This document shows positions 15,808-25,307 of a stretch of DNA of 39,632 nucleotides, piece after piece. The stretch is from NCBI GenBank assembly GCA_018266875.1, contig JAFDZR010000047.1, forward strand, positions 1 to 39,632, written 5' to 3'. Position 1 is the stretch's first letter. Every line of letters begins with the position of its first letter. This DNA comes from Bacteroidota bacterium. Lineage in GTDB: Bacteria; Bacteroidota; Ignavibacteria; Tepidaquicellales; Tepidaquicellaceae. The notes below the pieces were generated by a model that worked only from the letters and a program-made list of their open reading frames with translations, did no database searches and had not been told where the DNA came from. A program made the position numbers and the translations under genes.

Positions 15808-16887
15808 TTGACAAAATTTACAAAACTTTTTAAAATCGGCTGGGAAAAATTCTTTGAAGAACAGCTTAATGAAAGCGATGATTCACTTTTACCGGCGAGA
15901 GTAATAATCTGCAATAAAAACAATTACATTGTAAACACGGGTGAAAATGAAATAACCGCAGAGGTTTCCGGCAGATTTCATTTTAACGCAGAGAGCAAGA
16001 ATGAATTCCCAGCAGTGGGAGACTGGGTTGTATTAAAGAAATTTGATGAATATGAAAACGGTATAATTGAGAAAGTCCTGAACAGAAAAAGCAAGCTATC
16101 AAGGAATTCCGCAGGCTTAAAACTTGAGGAGCAGATACTTGCTGCAAATCTGGATTTGGTATTTGTAATAACATCGCTGAATCAGGATATAAATCTGAGG
16201 AGAATGGAAAGATATATCTCTCTGATAATTGATAACAGGTTAAAGCCTGTAATTATTCTCAGCAAATCTGATCTTTGTGAAAACACGGATGAGAAACTCG
16301 CAGAAGTCAAAACAATTTCAAGGGAATGTGAAGTGCATATAGTCAGTGCGCTGAAGTATACGGGAATGGAAAATCTTAAGAAATATTTTGCTGAAAATAA
16401 GACCGCTGCAGTTATTGGTTCTTCCGGAGTAGGAAAATCTACAATTATCAACAGTCTGACTGGTGAAGATACAATGGATGTAAGCGGGATCAGTTTATAC
16501 AAAGACAAAGGAAGACATACCACATCTCACAGGGAGTTGATTTTCTTTGAAGGCGGAGGAGCAATCATAGATACACCGGGAATGCGGGAACTTCAGATGT
16601 GGGAGGGGAGCGAGGGTTTGTCGGAAGCATTTCCTGATATAGAAAAATATCTCGGGCAATGCAGATTTACGAACTGCGAGCACGACACTGAACCGGGCTG
16701 CGCAATTAAGGATGCAATTGAAAGAGGAGAGTTTGATGAGAAAAGACTTGCAAGTTACAGGAAGCTTGAACGTGAAATTCTGAGGTTTGAAAATAAGACA
16801 AATAAAAAAGCTCTGATGAAGGAAAAAAAGAAATGGAAAAAAATCTCGCATGCTATCAGAAAATCTGGGAATAGAAAGCAAAATTAA
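15808..16887 (+). CDS. rsgA: Ribosome small-subunit-dependent GTPase A
   Basis: RsgA is a circularly permuted GTPase that checks late maturation of the 30S ribosomal subunit. The 359 aa protein has an N-terminal OB-fold with 'ARVIICNKNNYIVNTG' and 'FPAVGDWVVLKK'. The permuted G-domain order is visible: G4 'ILSKSDL' first, then G1 'GSSGVGKST' (204-212), and G3 'DTPGMREL'. The C-terminal zinc site is Cys285, Cys290, His292 and Cys298 in 'CRFTNCEHDTEPGC'. It ends in a Lys-rich basic tail that probably contacts rRNA. The start is TTG. It is monocistronic, with a hairpin upstream. Confidence 0.96.
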   Translation: MTKFTKLFKIGWEKFFEEQLNESDDSLLPARVIICNKNNYIVNTGENEITAEVSGRFHFNAESKNEFPAVGDWVVLKKFDEYENGIIEKVLNRKSKLSRNSAGLKLEEQILAANLDLVFVITSLNQDINLRRMERYISLIIDNRLKPVIILSKSDLCENTDEKLAEVKTISRECEVHIVSALKYTGMENLKKYFAENKTAAVIGSSGVGKSTIINSLTGEDTMDVSGISLYKDKGRHTTSHRELIFFEGGGAIIDTPGMRELQMWEGSEGLSEAFPDIEKYLGQCRFTNCEHDTEPGCAIKDAIERGEFDEKRLASYRKLEREILRFENKTNKKALMKEKKKWKKISHAIRKSGNRKQN

Positions 16888-17054
16888 TACTGTAATAAAT
16901 TAATAATGAATTATAGAAAGTTTAATAATTCCGGAGAGAAATTTAACAACAAAATTCTTCACAACATCCCAGTATGTTTAATTTTTTCAACATTACATTA
17001 CATTTTTAAACTTGTTAATTTTAACGCTGTAAAAAGAATTCAAACACTTAAATA

Positions 17055-19916
17055 ATGGATGCGCCGACCGGTAAAGTAACATTTATGTTCACAGACATAG
17101 AAGATAATGTAAAACTAGCACAGGAAAACAAAGATATAATTCACGATATGTTCTTAAAGCATAATGAGATTTTAAAAAGCAGTATAGAATCGAATAACGG
17201 ATTTGTTTTTCTTGTTACAGGGGATGCGTTCTGCTGTTCGTTTGAAAAACCGGATGATGCAGTCACTGCATCGGTGGAGATCCAGAAACGAATATCAGCA
17301 GAGAAATGGAATAATGAAACTGAATTAAAAGTGAGAATTGGAATTCACAGCGGTTATGCAGAATGGAATCAAAAGGGATATATGGGTTACATTACACTTG
17401 CAAGGTCTCAGAGAGTAATGTCAGCTGCAAACGGTGGACAAATCCTTCTTTCCAATGAAGCCATGAACGGCATAAGCGGGGTAATCAGGGAGAAGATCTC
17501 ATTCCGCGATCTCGGGGAGAGAAGACTGAAAGATCTCATTCAATCGGTGAAATTATTTCAGCCAATAGCTGAAGGATTAGAATCCGATTTTCCGCCTTTA
17601 AAGACACTTGACGCAAGACCAAACAACATTCCTGTTCAGCTTACGAGTTTCATTGGCCGCGAAAAGGAAATCTCAACTGTAAAGAACACATTGTCTGAGA
17701 ACAGACTGCTGACGCTTCTAGGTTCAGGCGGAACAGGAAAAACCAGACTGGCATTGCAGGCAGGCGCTGATCTTATTGATGAATTTCAAAACGGGGTTTG
17801 GTTTGCCGATCTGGCGTCAATGCAGGACGGAAGCCTGCTGGTAATGAAAATGCTGGATATTTTCGGTATTACCGAACAGCAGGGAAAAAATCCCAATGAA
17901 GCGCTGAGTGATTTTCTGAAAAGCAAAGAAATGCTTTTAATACTGGACAACTGCGAACACATGATAAATGACTGCGCGATACTTTCGGAAAAATTACTGC
18001 AGTATGCCCCAAAGCTCAAGATACTTGCAACGAGCCGGGAAGCGTTGAGAAGCACCGGAGAGACACTTCATCATGTACTGCCTCTTAATTTTCCGGATCC
18101 GAAAGAGCAAAAAAGTCCCGAACAGCTCACACAATATGAAGCTGTGAGGTTATTCATAGAAAGAGCATTATCGGTAAATCAGAAATTCAGGGTAAACAAT
18201 GAAAACGCATCTTCTCTTGCGGGAATATGCTATCAGCTTGACGGGATTCCTCTTGCAATTGAGTTAGCGGCTGCAAGAGTAAACATACTTTCGCTTGACA
18301 AGATCTATGATAAACTAAAGGACAGATTTAAATTATTAACAGGCGGGAACAGGACTTCGCTTCCAAGGCAGCAGACTCTTAGCGCAATGATAGACTGGAG
18401 TTACAACCTTCTGAATGAAAACGAGAAAATTCTTTTTGAGAGACTTGCGGTATTCAGCGGCGGCTGGACGCTCGATTCTGCGGAAAATATCTGTTCGGAT
18501 GAAAAGCTTGAATCATTTGAAGTAATAGATTACCTTACGGGACTACTGGATAAATCGCTTGTGATCTCAAAGGAAAGTTCAGGAGAAATGAGATTCAACA
18601 TGCTTGTCACAATAAGGGAATATTCATTAAACAAACTTTCCGGGGACACGGAAATTTATTCAAGACATTTTGAATATTTCAAAAAAATGTGCGATATAAC
18701 GGAATCATTTAAGAATGGGAAAGAGCAGCTTGAATATATCAATCAGCTTGAAACAGAAAAGGACAATATCAGATCTGCGATTAAATGGGGCAAAGAGAAC
18801 AGAACAGAAGATACTTATACTTTAGTTAATGATCTGACAGAATTCTGGAATATTAAAGGTTATTTTTCGGAAGGATACCAGACATGTCTCAGCATACTTG
18901 AAAAGGAAAACGAAGTAAGCAAATTAAGCAGGGGGAAAATATATTACAGCGCTGCGCTGATGATCTACGGCATTGGAAATTACAAAGAACAGGAAGAGTA
19001 TGCGGAGAAAAGTCTTTCTATCTTTAAGGAAGAGAATTATCTTTACGGCATGGCAAAATGTTATGACCTGCTCGGAATAATTTACAATATTAATTCAACA
19101 GATTTTGAAAAGATAGAAGATTACCACAGTAAAGCGTTTACAATTTTCAGTGAACTCAATGAAAGAGGGGAAGCAGCGAGTGTGATTTTGAATCAGTCAT
19201 TTGTAATTCACAGAAAAGGTGACATTAAATCCGCGATTGAAAAGAAGACAGAAGCGCTTAATATTTTCAAAGAGTTAAAAGACACACACAAGACTTATCT
19301 GGTGCAGTCAAGTCTTGGAGTTATTTATTCCAGATTAAACGAGTTTGAAAAAGCAAAATCCTACAGCGAGGAAAGTCTTTCACTGGCGTATCTCACAGGT
19401 GATAAATACATGATTTCAATCAATCTTGTAAGTTTAGCGTGTATTTATTTAGGTCTTAAAAATTTTGAGAAGGCACTTGAATTAATTAACGATGGAATTC
19501 AAATCATCAGTGACTGCGGATACATAATGAGCTATATACCTGCATTATTCCACAAGGGAGAAATAATGACAGAGCTCGGGAATTATACTGAAGCAGTAAA
19601 TTCATTCAGGGAATCAGTTGAAAAAGGATTTTCAGCGGGTATAGAATTCTTTTTGATAAATAATTTCTGCGGACTTGGTACAGCATATTTTAAAATGAAA
19701 GATTACAGAAATTCTTACAAATATTTTACGTTCATGAAAAATCTATCGGATAATTTCGGTAAAACAATCAGCAAAAACAAAATCGACTTTGCTGACGGAC
19801 TTGAAGAAGAACTCGCTGAAACGGGAATTCCTGAAAGCTGCAAAACGGATAGAGATAAGTGGATGAGCATGAGCATTAAAGAAATGATAAAAGATACAAC
19901 CGGTAATCATAAATGA
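17055..19916 (+). CDS. Cyclase-homology/STAND ATPase/TPR signalling protein with defective cyclase residues
   Basis: This is a 953 aa multidomain protein. Residues 1-175 form a class III nucleotide cyclase homology domain with both metal-binding aspartates (Asp14 in 'FTDIED', Asp57 in 'TGDAF') and the conserved Arg120. The purine-specifying Lys is Leu53, and the transition-state Asn position is Ala116 in 'GYITLARSQR'. A STAND/NB-ARC-like ATPase follows at about 195-500: 'VQLTSFIGREKEI', Walker A 'GSGGTGKT' (223-230), Walker B 'LLILDNCEH' (Asp298), 'LATSREALR', and 'GIPLAIELAAARV'. The rest is helical with TPR-like repeats to about 930. Homologues include mycobacterial Rv0386-type proteins. 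It is probably a ligand-sensing oligomerising switch; cyclase activity is doubtful. Confidence 0.9.
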   Translation: MDAPTGKVTFMFTDIEDNVKLAQENKDIIHDMFLKHNEILKSSIESNNGFVFLVTGDAFCCSFEKPDDAVTASVEIQKRISAEKWNNETELKVRIGIHSGYAEWNQKGYMGYITLARSQRVMSAANGGQILLSNEAMNGISGVIREKISFRDLGERRLKDLIQSVKLFQPIAEGLESDFPPLKTLDARPNNIPVQLTSFIGREKEISTVKNTLSENRLLTLLGSGGTGKTRLALQAGADLIDEFQNGVWFADLASMQDGSLLVMKMLDIFGITEQQGKNPNEALSDFLKSKEMLLILDNCEHMINDCAILSEKLLQYAPKLKILATSREALRSTGETLHHVLPLNFPDPKEQKSPEQLTQYEAVRLFIERALSVNQKFRVNNENASSLAGICYQLDGIPLAIELAAARVNILSLDKIYDKLKDRFKLLTGGNRTSLPRQQTLSAMIDWSYNLLNENEKILFERLAVFSGGWTLDSAENICSDEKLESFEVIDYLTGLLDKSLVISKESSGEMRFNMLVTIREYSLNKLSGDTEIYSRHFEYFKKMCDITESFKNGKEQLEYINQLETEKDNIRSAIKWGKENRTEDTYTLVNDLTEFWNIKGYFSEGYQTCLSILEKENEVSKLSRGKIYYSAALMIYGIGNYKEQEEYAEKSLSIFKEENYLYGMAKCYDLLGIIYNINSTDFEKIEDYHSKAFTIFSELNERGEAASVILNQSFVIHRKGDIKSAIEKKTEALNIFKELKDTHKTYLVQSSLGVIYSRLNEFEKAKSYSEESLSLAYLTGDKYMISINLVSLACIYLGLKNFEKALELINDGIQIISDCGYIMSYIPALFHKGEIMTELGNYTEAVNSFRESVEKGFSAGIEFFLINNFCGLGTAYFKMKDYRNSYKYFTFMKNLSDNFGKTISKNKIDFADGLEEELAETGIPESCKTDRDKWMSMSIKEMIKDTTGNHK

Positions 19917-20022
19917 AAAGAAATTAACACCGGAAAAAATTCATCATTTAAATTTTTTTTAAATAAATTACAGACCGGAACAGAACAGAATATAAATATA
20001 AAATAATAAAAAGAAAAAAATC

Positions 20023-21729
20023 ATGAAATTCCGTGAAATGAAGTACAGCAGACCTGATACAGATGAGGTCTGCAACAGATTCAAGGATCTTATTAAAAAA
20101 TTTAAAGAGTCGGAATCATTTGAATCCGCTGACAGGATACTGGGTGAAATAAACACTCTAAGGAATAATTTTAATACAATGAGGGAAATTGCATTTATTA
20201 ATTATTCAATAGACACATCAAACAAAGATTACTCATCCGAGCAGGATTTCTTTGATGAAGCCCAGCCTATGTTCAGGGATAAAGAAACTGAATATTATCA
20301 GGCGCTTGTAAATTCTCCCTACAAGAAGGAACTTTCTGATAAATACGGAAATCATTTATTTGAAGTGGCGGAGATAACACTCAAGAGTTTCTCCCATGAA
20401 ATCATAGACGATCTGAAGCATGAGAATCATCTCAACAGCGAGTATTTAAAACTTAAGGCATCTGCAAAAGTTATTTTTGAAGGTGAGGAAAAAAATCTTC
20501 AGGAACTGGCGCCCTACATGGAATCAAAGGACAGAGAAGTCAGACACAATGCATTCAAGGCTTTCTGGGGATTCTTTTCGGATAATGCTGAGGATTTTGA
20601 TAAGATATATGACAAGCAGGTATTCCTGCGAAATGATATGGCGGTTAAAATGGGGTATAAAAATTTCATAGAGCTGGGATATGCTAGAATGCAGAGAATG
20701 GATTATGATGAGAAAATGGTCTGGACTTTCAGAGAGAATGTAAAAAATTATATAGTTCCACTTACTTTAAAATTAAGGGAAAAGCAGAAGGAAAGACTTG
20801 GACTGGAGAAACTTTTTTATTACGACACAATGATCTATTACAAAACGGGAAATGCAACTCCGAAAGGAAGTCCCGAATGGATTATGGAAATGGGGAAGAA
20901 AATGTATGATGAACTTTCTCCTGAGACAGGGGAATTTATGGATTTCATGATAGAGAATGAACTGTTTGATGTGTTCAGTAAAAAAGGAAAAGCAGATATG
21001 GGATACTGCAATTATATTCCGGACTATAAGAGTCCGTACATATTTGCAAACATGAACGGAACAGAGGACGATATAACCGTACTGACGCATGAAGCAGGAC
21101 ATGCTTTTCAGGCTTACCGCAGCAGGGATTATCATTTCATGGAATATTCAAATCCTACAATGGAAACTGCAGAGATACATTCAATGAGCATGGAATTCCT
21201 CACGTATCCCTGGATGAACTTATTTTTCAAAGAAGATGCAGACAAGTTTAAATTCACACATATTAACGAAGCATTGAATTTTCTGCCGTATGGTGTTCTT
21301 GTTGATCATTTTCAGCACTGGGTTTATGAAAACCCTGAGGCATCTCCCGAAGCAAGAAATCAAAGATGGCTTGAGCTTGAAAAAATTTACATACCTGACA
21401 TGGATTACGGAGATCTGGAATTTTTAAAAAGCGGAAGAAGATGGCAGAAGCAGGGTCATATTTATGAAATGCCTTTTTATTACATTGATTACTGTCTGGC
21501 ACAGATATGCGCATTTCAGTTCTGGAGCAAGGCAATTCAGAAAGGAAACGGTCAGTATGAAAACAGCATGAAAGAGTATATTGAGTTATGTGACAGGGGA
21601 GGGAGCGATACATTCCTGAATTTAGTGAAAGGCGCTAATCTGCGTTCACCTTTTTCGGAAGAAGTATTCATTGAAATAGGAAAAGAGCTCGAGGAATATC
21701 TTGATGGAATTAAAGACAGAGACTTCTAA
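20023..21729 (+). CDS. M3 family oligoendopeptidase (paralogue 1)
   Basis: This is a zinc oligopeptidase of the PepF/thimet family that degrades short peptides in the cytosol. It is 568 aa with no signal peptide. The metal site is His356-Glu357-x-x-His360 in 'LTHEAGHAFQAY', with the third ligand Glu384 in 'METAEIHSMSMEFL'. The helical N-terminal half begins 'KYSRPDTDEVCNRFKDLIKKF'. A second M3 gene of exactly the same length lies at 25308-27014, and the two align along their whole length. The gene appears monocistronic: about 106 nt separate it from the STAND gene and about 130 nt from the next. Confidence 0.94.
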   Translation: MKFREMKYSRPDTDEVCNRFKDLIKKFKESESFESADRILGEINTLRNNFNTMREIAFINYSIDTSNKDYSSEQDFFDEAQPMFRDKETEYYQALVNSPYKKELSDKYGNHLFEVAEITLKSFSHEIIDDLKHENHLNSEYLKLKASAKVIFEGEEKNLQELAPYMESKDREVRHNAFKAFWGFFSDNAEDFDKIYDKQVFLRNDMAVKMGYKNFIELGYARMQRMDYDEKMVWTFRENVKNYIVPLTLKLREKQKERLGLEKLFYYDTMIYYKTGNATPKGSPEWIMEMGKKMYDELSPETGEFMDFMIENELFDVFSKKGKADMGYCNYIPDYKSPYIFANMNGTEDDITVLTHEAGHAFQAYRSRDYHFMEYSNPTMETAEIHSMSMEFLTYPWMNLFFKEDADKFKFTHINEALNFLPYGVLVDHFQHWVYENPEASPEARNQRWLELEKIYIPDMDYGDLEFLKSGRRWQKQGHIYEMPFYYIDYCLAQICAFQFWSKAIQKGNGQYENSMKEYIELCDRGGSDTFLNLVKGANLRSPFSEEVFIEIGKELEEYLDGIKDRDF

Positions 21730-21858
21730 TTTTTATGAAGCAGGATATTGTTCGGGGCGGTTCTGCCGCATCGGTAAAAAATATAAAAATTTGGAAATAA
21801 AATTTTTATTTAATAAATTTATAGGATAACATTCCAATAATTAAATCAAAAATAAAAT

Positions 21859-22419
21859 ATGTTTTCATTAATTTCAAAGTTAGTAAACGGGGTAAAAGGA
21901 ACAGTTTCGTCAAGTTTAAAGGGAGTTTCAGATATAACATCCACTGTAGTGGATGTAGTGAAGAAAATCACAGTGAATACAATAAAGGACACTGCTGACA
22001 TAGTAAAAGAAGGAATAAAACTTCCTGCGTCAATAGTTCAGGGAGCTTTATCCGGAATAGCGGAGATAGGTTCCTCTGTGATCCATGCGGTAAAAGGAGT
22101 AGTAACCGGAACAGTAGAAGGAGTAATGGAATCAGGCGGAACACAGGATGATGCGGTGAGAGGAGCAGTTGGACAGGCACTTCACAGCGCAAAGGAATTA
22201 GGAGTTGATATAGGAGAAACCGCTCTGGAATCAGTAAAAGGTTCTGTTGAAGCAGTCAGCAAAGTTGGCGGAAACACAGCAGAAGCAACAAAGTCAGCAG
22301 TGATGGCGGCAATGGATGCAGCAAAGGAAATCGGCGGAGAAGCGGTAGATTCCGTAAAGAACACCTTGTCATCCGGAGTAGAGGGAGCAAAGCAGATTAT
22401 AGATTCGGTTAAGAATTAA
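21859..22419 (+). CDS. Small amphipathic-helix repeat protein (LEA/apolipoprotein-like)
   Basis: This is a 186 aa protein with low-complexity composition: Val, Ala, Gly, Ser, Lys and Glu dominate. There is no Cys, Trp or Tyr, one Phe and one Pro. It has no signal peptide or clear membrane span. The second half contains two similar units about 44 residues apart. The first begins Gly-Gly at 93-94 with 'SAKELGVDIGETALESVK', and the second begins Gly-Gly at 137-138 with 'AAKEIGGEAVDSVK'. Earlier units are more degenerate. Such repeats form amphipathic helices in LEA, apolipoprotein-like and phasin-like proteins, which coat membranes, lipid or storage granules, or protect against desiccation. Which of these applies is unknown. 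A strong terminator follows. Confidence 0.7.
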   Translation: MFSLISKLVNGVKGTVSSSLKGVSDITSTVVDVVKKITVNTIKDTADIVKEGIKLPASIVQGALSGIAEIGSSVIHAVKGVVTGTVEGVMESGGTQDDAVRGAVGQALHSAKELGVDIGETALESVKGSVEAVSKVGGNTAEATKSAVMAAMDAAKEIGGEAVDSVKNTLSSGVEGAKQIIDSVKN

Positions 22420-22441
22420 ACGTAAAAGAAAATAAGTAATT

Positions 22442-22481
22442 AAAGCAGCATCGGAGGGATTTTTTGGTGCTGCTTTTTTTT
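22442..22481 (+). terminator. Intrinsic terminator after the amphipathic-protein gene
   Basis: AAAGCAGCA and TGCTGCTTT form a 9 bp stem around a 17 nt loop, followed by a continuous T-run. It lies 22 nt after the stop codon. Confidence 0.85.
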
Positions 22482-23062
22482 ATTCGTTGAAATAAAATGT
22501 TTATAAGGTTCCCCCCCCCATGCAACCTCAAAACATTTTGATGAATTTTTTGCTTTGTCAATCCGGACAGACTTTATTCAATCCTGATTTTATATCCGTC
22601 CAAAACGTTATGCTCAAAAGTTCAGGTTTCGAAGGTTTCTGTTTACTTTCTTTTTTGTGAGAAATAATAGAAACAAAGAAAAGTAATCCTGAGTACTCGG
22701 GATGAATAATTGTCTTAATTAGTATTAGATTTATATAAATTTTCCAACTCAAAATTTTCTTCGCAAATTTCCCGGACAGGGAAAATTTATTGACGCAGTT
22801 TATCATTAATTCTTAACGGCAAAAATTCACATGCTGATAGTTTGATAAAATATTTTCAAAAGTTTAAAAGATTTTAAATATTAAAGTATTTCTTATATTT
22901 AAAAATTAATTTGGACAGTATTGTCCTGATTTCATCCTGACCACTCCCTTATAACTTGTAACACTCAATAAATAGAGCTATTTTAAACACTTGAAAAATG
23001 TTTACCTACCAATTTAATTAACCGGTTTTTATACTATTTATAAATCCCCATAAATCTATTTT
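22482..23062. other. Gene-free region with poly-C tract, imperfect inverted repeats and repeat copy B
   Basis: I find no credible gene. The stretch holds a run of nine C (22511-22519) and GTCCAAAACGTT (22598-22609), a motif that recurs at the right end of the window. It also has an imperfect inverted repeat TTACTTTCTTT...AAAGAAAAGTAA (around 22646-22686) and the palindrome-like CCTGAGTACTCGGG. Dispersed repeat copy B (22747-22923) follows. The last 140 nt form the typA upstream region, where no clear promoter could be chosen. Confidence 0.6.
22747..22923 (+). repeat. Dispersed non-coding repeat, copy B
   Basis: This copy runs from ACTCAAAATTTT to TTTGGACAGTATTG and aligns with copies A and C over its whole length with scattered substitutions and small indels. 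The second hairpin keeps its TTTCCC-GGACA-GGGAAA core, with one extra A in the outer stem. The first hairpin has one mismatch. About 140 nt upstream an inverted GTCCAAA could be the other terminus of a longer (~325 bp) element ending in TTTGGAC. Confidence 0.85.
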
Positions 23063-24916
23063 TTGAAAAATATTTTATATAACGATAAATTAAGAAATAT
23101 TGCCATCATTGCTCACGTTGATCACGGCAAGACAACACTAGTAGACCATATGTTCAGGCAAAGCGGAATGTTCAGAGATAATCAGGAAGTCGCTGACAGA
23201 CTCATGGACAGTATGGACCTTGAAAGAGAAAGAGGCATCACTATTGCCGCTAAAAACTGCTCCGTAAAATGGGGCGATACAAAAATTAACATCCTTGACA
23301 CTCCTGGTCACGCCGACTTCGGCGGTGAAGTAGAAAGAGCCCTTATGATGGTTGACGGTGTGATTCTGCTTGTAGACGCATCAGAAGGTCCGCTGCCTCA
23401 GACCAGGTTCGTTCTGAAAAAAGCCCTGGAATCAAAATTGAAAATCATTGTCGTAATAAATAAGATTGACAGAAAAGATGCAAGACCTCAGGAAGTGCTC
23501 AATGAAGTCTATGATCTTTTTATTGATCTTGACGCAAATGAAGAACAAATTGAATTTCCGGTTCTCTATGCAATAGGAAGAGACGGAATTGCTCAGAAAT
23601 CACTCGAAGAAAAAGGAAAAGACCTATCTCTTTTATTTGAAACTATTATTGAAGAGATCCATCCGCCTTCATATGATCCGGATGAACCTTTCCAGCTTCT
23701 CGTTGCTGATCTTGATTATTCTGATTATGTGGGAAGACTTGCCATAGGCAAGATCTCAAACGGAATGATAAGAAAAAACGATGAGCTTGTATGCATCAAT
23801 GAAGAAGGTAAAGCCTTGCCTCTGAAGATTTCAAAACTCCAGTCCTATGACGGTGTTAATTTTAAGGAAACGGAAATTGTGGAAGCGGGTGATATTGCTA
23901 TACTTGCGGGTATTGAGGATGTTCACATCGGCGACACGATATGTAATAAGGAATTTCCAAAGGCACTGAAAAGAATCGCCGTAGATGAACCAACTATTTC
24001 AATGCTCTTTTCAATTAATACTTCTCCTCTGTCGGGAAGAGAAGGCAAGATCGTTCAGTCAAATAAAATTAGGGAACGACTTATGAAGGAAACTCTGAGC
24101 AATGTCGCTCTTAAAGTTGAGGATACTTCAGAAGGCGATAGTTTCCTTGTTAAAGGAAGGGGTGAATTCCAGATGGTGATTCTGATTGAAACCATGAGAA
24201 GAGAAGGATACGAGTTAAGCGTAGGAAGACCTCAGGTTATTTTCAAAAGGAAAGACGGAAAACTTCTGGAACCTATTGAACACCTTTTTATAGACTGCGA
24301 TGAGAATTTTGTCGGGATCATTTCCGAGAAACTTTCGAAAAGAAAAGGAAGAATGATCAATCTTGTTAATCACGGAACAGGAAGGGTCAGAGTGGAATTT
24401 TCTATCCCGTCCAGATCCCTTATCGGGTACAGAAATGAATTTCTTACTGATACACGCGGGACCGGAATTATGAATTCATATCTGCAGGGATACGAAGAGC
24501 ATCGAGGTGAATTCCCGGCAAGGCTTACAGGTTCGCTAGTCTCGGACAGAATGGGGGAAGCACTTTCATATTCACTTTACAATCTTGAACCAAGAGGTAC
24601 TTTATTCTGCGTCCCGAATGATCTGGTATATGAAGGCATGATTGTAGGCGAACATAACAGGGACAATGATCTCGATGTAAATCCTACAAAAGGAAAAAAG
24701 CTGTCAAATATGAGAGCCTCCGGTAAAGATGAAAGCATGATCCTTACTCCGGTCGTTCCTATGACTCTTGAAAAAGCTATTGATTTTATTAAGGATGATG
24801 AACTTGTTGAGGTAACTCCAAAGACTATAAGATTAAGAAAAGCAGTATTATCCTCTCAGACCAGACATACTGCGCGGGGAAAGGCATTTCAGAAATTAAC
24901 GGAAGTGGTACAGTAA
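23063..24916 (+). CDS. typA: Translational GTPase TypA/BipA
   Basis: TypA is a ribosome-associated GTPase of the EF-G family, involved in 50S assembly and stress or cold adaptation. It is 617 aa. G1 is 'AHVDHGKTT' (17-25), switch I/G2 is '[19 protein letters not shown]', G3 is '[16 protein letters not shown]', and G4 is '[10 protein letters not shown]'. Domain II, the EF-G-like domains III and V, and the TypA-specific C-terminal domain ('[14 protein letters not shown]', then '[14 protein letters not shown]') follow. The start is TTG, chosen because '[15 protein letters not shown]' sits at its usual distance from the N-terminus. It is co-transcribed with the ferredoxin gene 4 nt downstream. 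Confidence 0.97.
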   Translation: MKNILYNDKLRNIAIIAHVDHGKTTLVDHMFRQSGMFRDNQEVADRLMDSMDLERERGITIAAKNCSVKWGDTKINILDTPGHADFGGEVERALMMVDGVILLVDASEGPLPQTRFVLKKALESKLKIIVVINKIDRKDARPQEVLNEVYDLFIDLDANEEQIEFPVLYAIGRDGIAQKSLEEKGKDLSLLFETIIEEIHPPSYDPDEPFQLLVADLDYSDYVGRLAIGKISNGMIRKNDELVCINEEGKALPLKISKLQSYDGVNFKETEIVEAGDIAILAGIEDVHIGDTICNKEFPKALKRIAVDEPTISMLFSINTSPLSGREGKIVQSNKIRERLMKETLSNVALKVEDTSEGDSFLVKGRGEFQMVILIETMRREGYELSVGRPQVIFKRKDGKLLEPIEHLFIDCDENFVGIISEKLSKRKGRMINLVNHGTGRVRVEFSIPSRSLIGYRNEFLTDTRGTGIMNSYLQGYEEHRGEFPARLTGSLVSDRMGEALSYSLYNLEPRGTLFCVPNDLVYEGMIVGEHNRDNDLDVNPTKGKKLSNMRASGKDESMILTPVVPMTLEKAIDFIKDDELVEVTPKTIRLRKAVLSSQTRHTARGKAFQKLTEVVQ

Positions 24917-24920
24917 ATAT

Positions 24921-25274
24921 ATGAGCTCAAAATCCCTGGATGAAAAAGTCGAGAAACTTGCACTTGGAAAAATTAAAAGGCACATTTTCCTTTGCTGCGA
25001 TCAGTCAAAGGCGAAATGCTGTGACCACAGCGAAGGAATGAGGTCATGGGAATTTCTAAAAGAAAGATTAAAAGAACTGGGTCTAGTAAATGAGGGCGGA
25101 ATTAACCGGACTAAAGCAAACTGTCTCAGAATCTGTATGGACGGTCCAATTGCTGTTGTTTATCCCGAAGGCGTGTGGTACAGAAACTGTACCCCTGAAG
25201 TTCTTGAAAGAATTATTACGGAACATCTCATCAACGGAAAACCCGTAGAGGAATTCATGATAAAAATAAAATAA
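24921..25274 (+). CDS. Thioredoxin-like [2Fe-2S] ferredoxin
   Basis: This is a 117 aa member of the thioredoxin-like [2Fe-2S] ferredoxin family. It starts '[14 protein letters not shown]', followed by '[14 protein letters not shown]', the characteristic '[21 protein letters not shown]', and a C-terminal helix. Probable cluster ligands come from Cys25/26, Cys33/34, Cys68 and Cys72; the extra cysteines at 26, 34 and 90 make the exact assignment ambiguous. The ATG is 4 nt after the typA stop, so it is in the typA operon, and the M3 gene follows after 33 nt. The electron-transfer partner is unknown. Confidence 0.92.
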   Translation: MSSKSLDEKVEKLALGKIKRHIFLCCDQSKAKCCDHSEGMRSWEFLKERLKELGLVNEGGINRTKANCLRICMDGPIAVVYPEGVWYRNCTPEVLERIITEHLINGKPVEEFMIKIK

Positions 25275-25307
25275 TACAATTCAACAATTTAAAAAAAAGG
25301 ATATATT

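Noticed and set aside
16495..16881. 128-codon minus-strand frame opposite rsgA
   Set aside because: It is antisense to the RsgA G3 and zinc motifs; no start context or domain supports it.
17055..19916. STAND protein as an antiviral Avs-type defence gene
   Set aside because: Its order of cyclase-like domain, ATPase and TPR matches signalling proteins of the Rv0386/LuxR-associated kind; no nuclease or other effector and no defence neighbours are present.
22558..22806. 82-codon minus-strand frame across the left part of repeat copy B
   Set aside because: It is AT-rich sequence spanning a repeat boundary, with no homology I recognise; it is not open in the corresponding part of the other copies.
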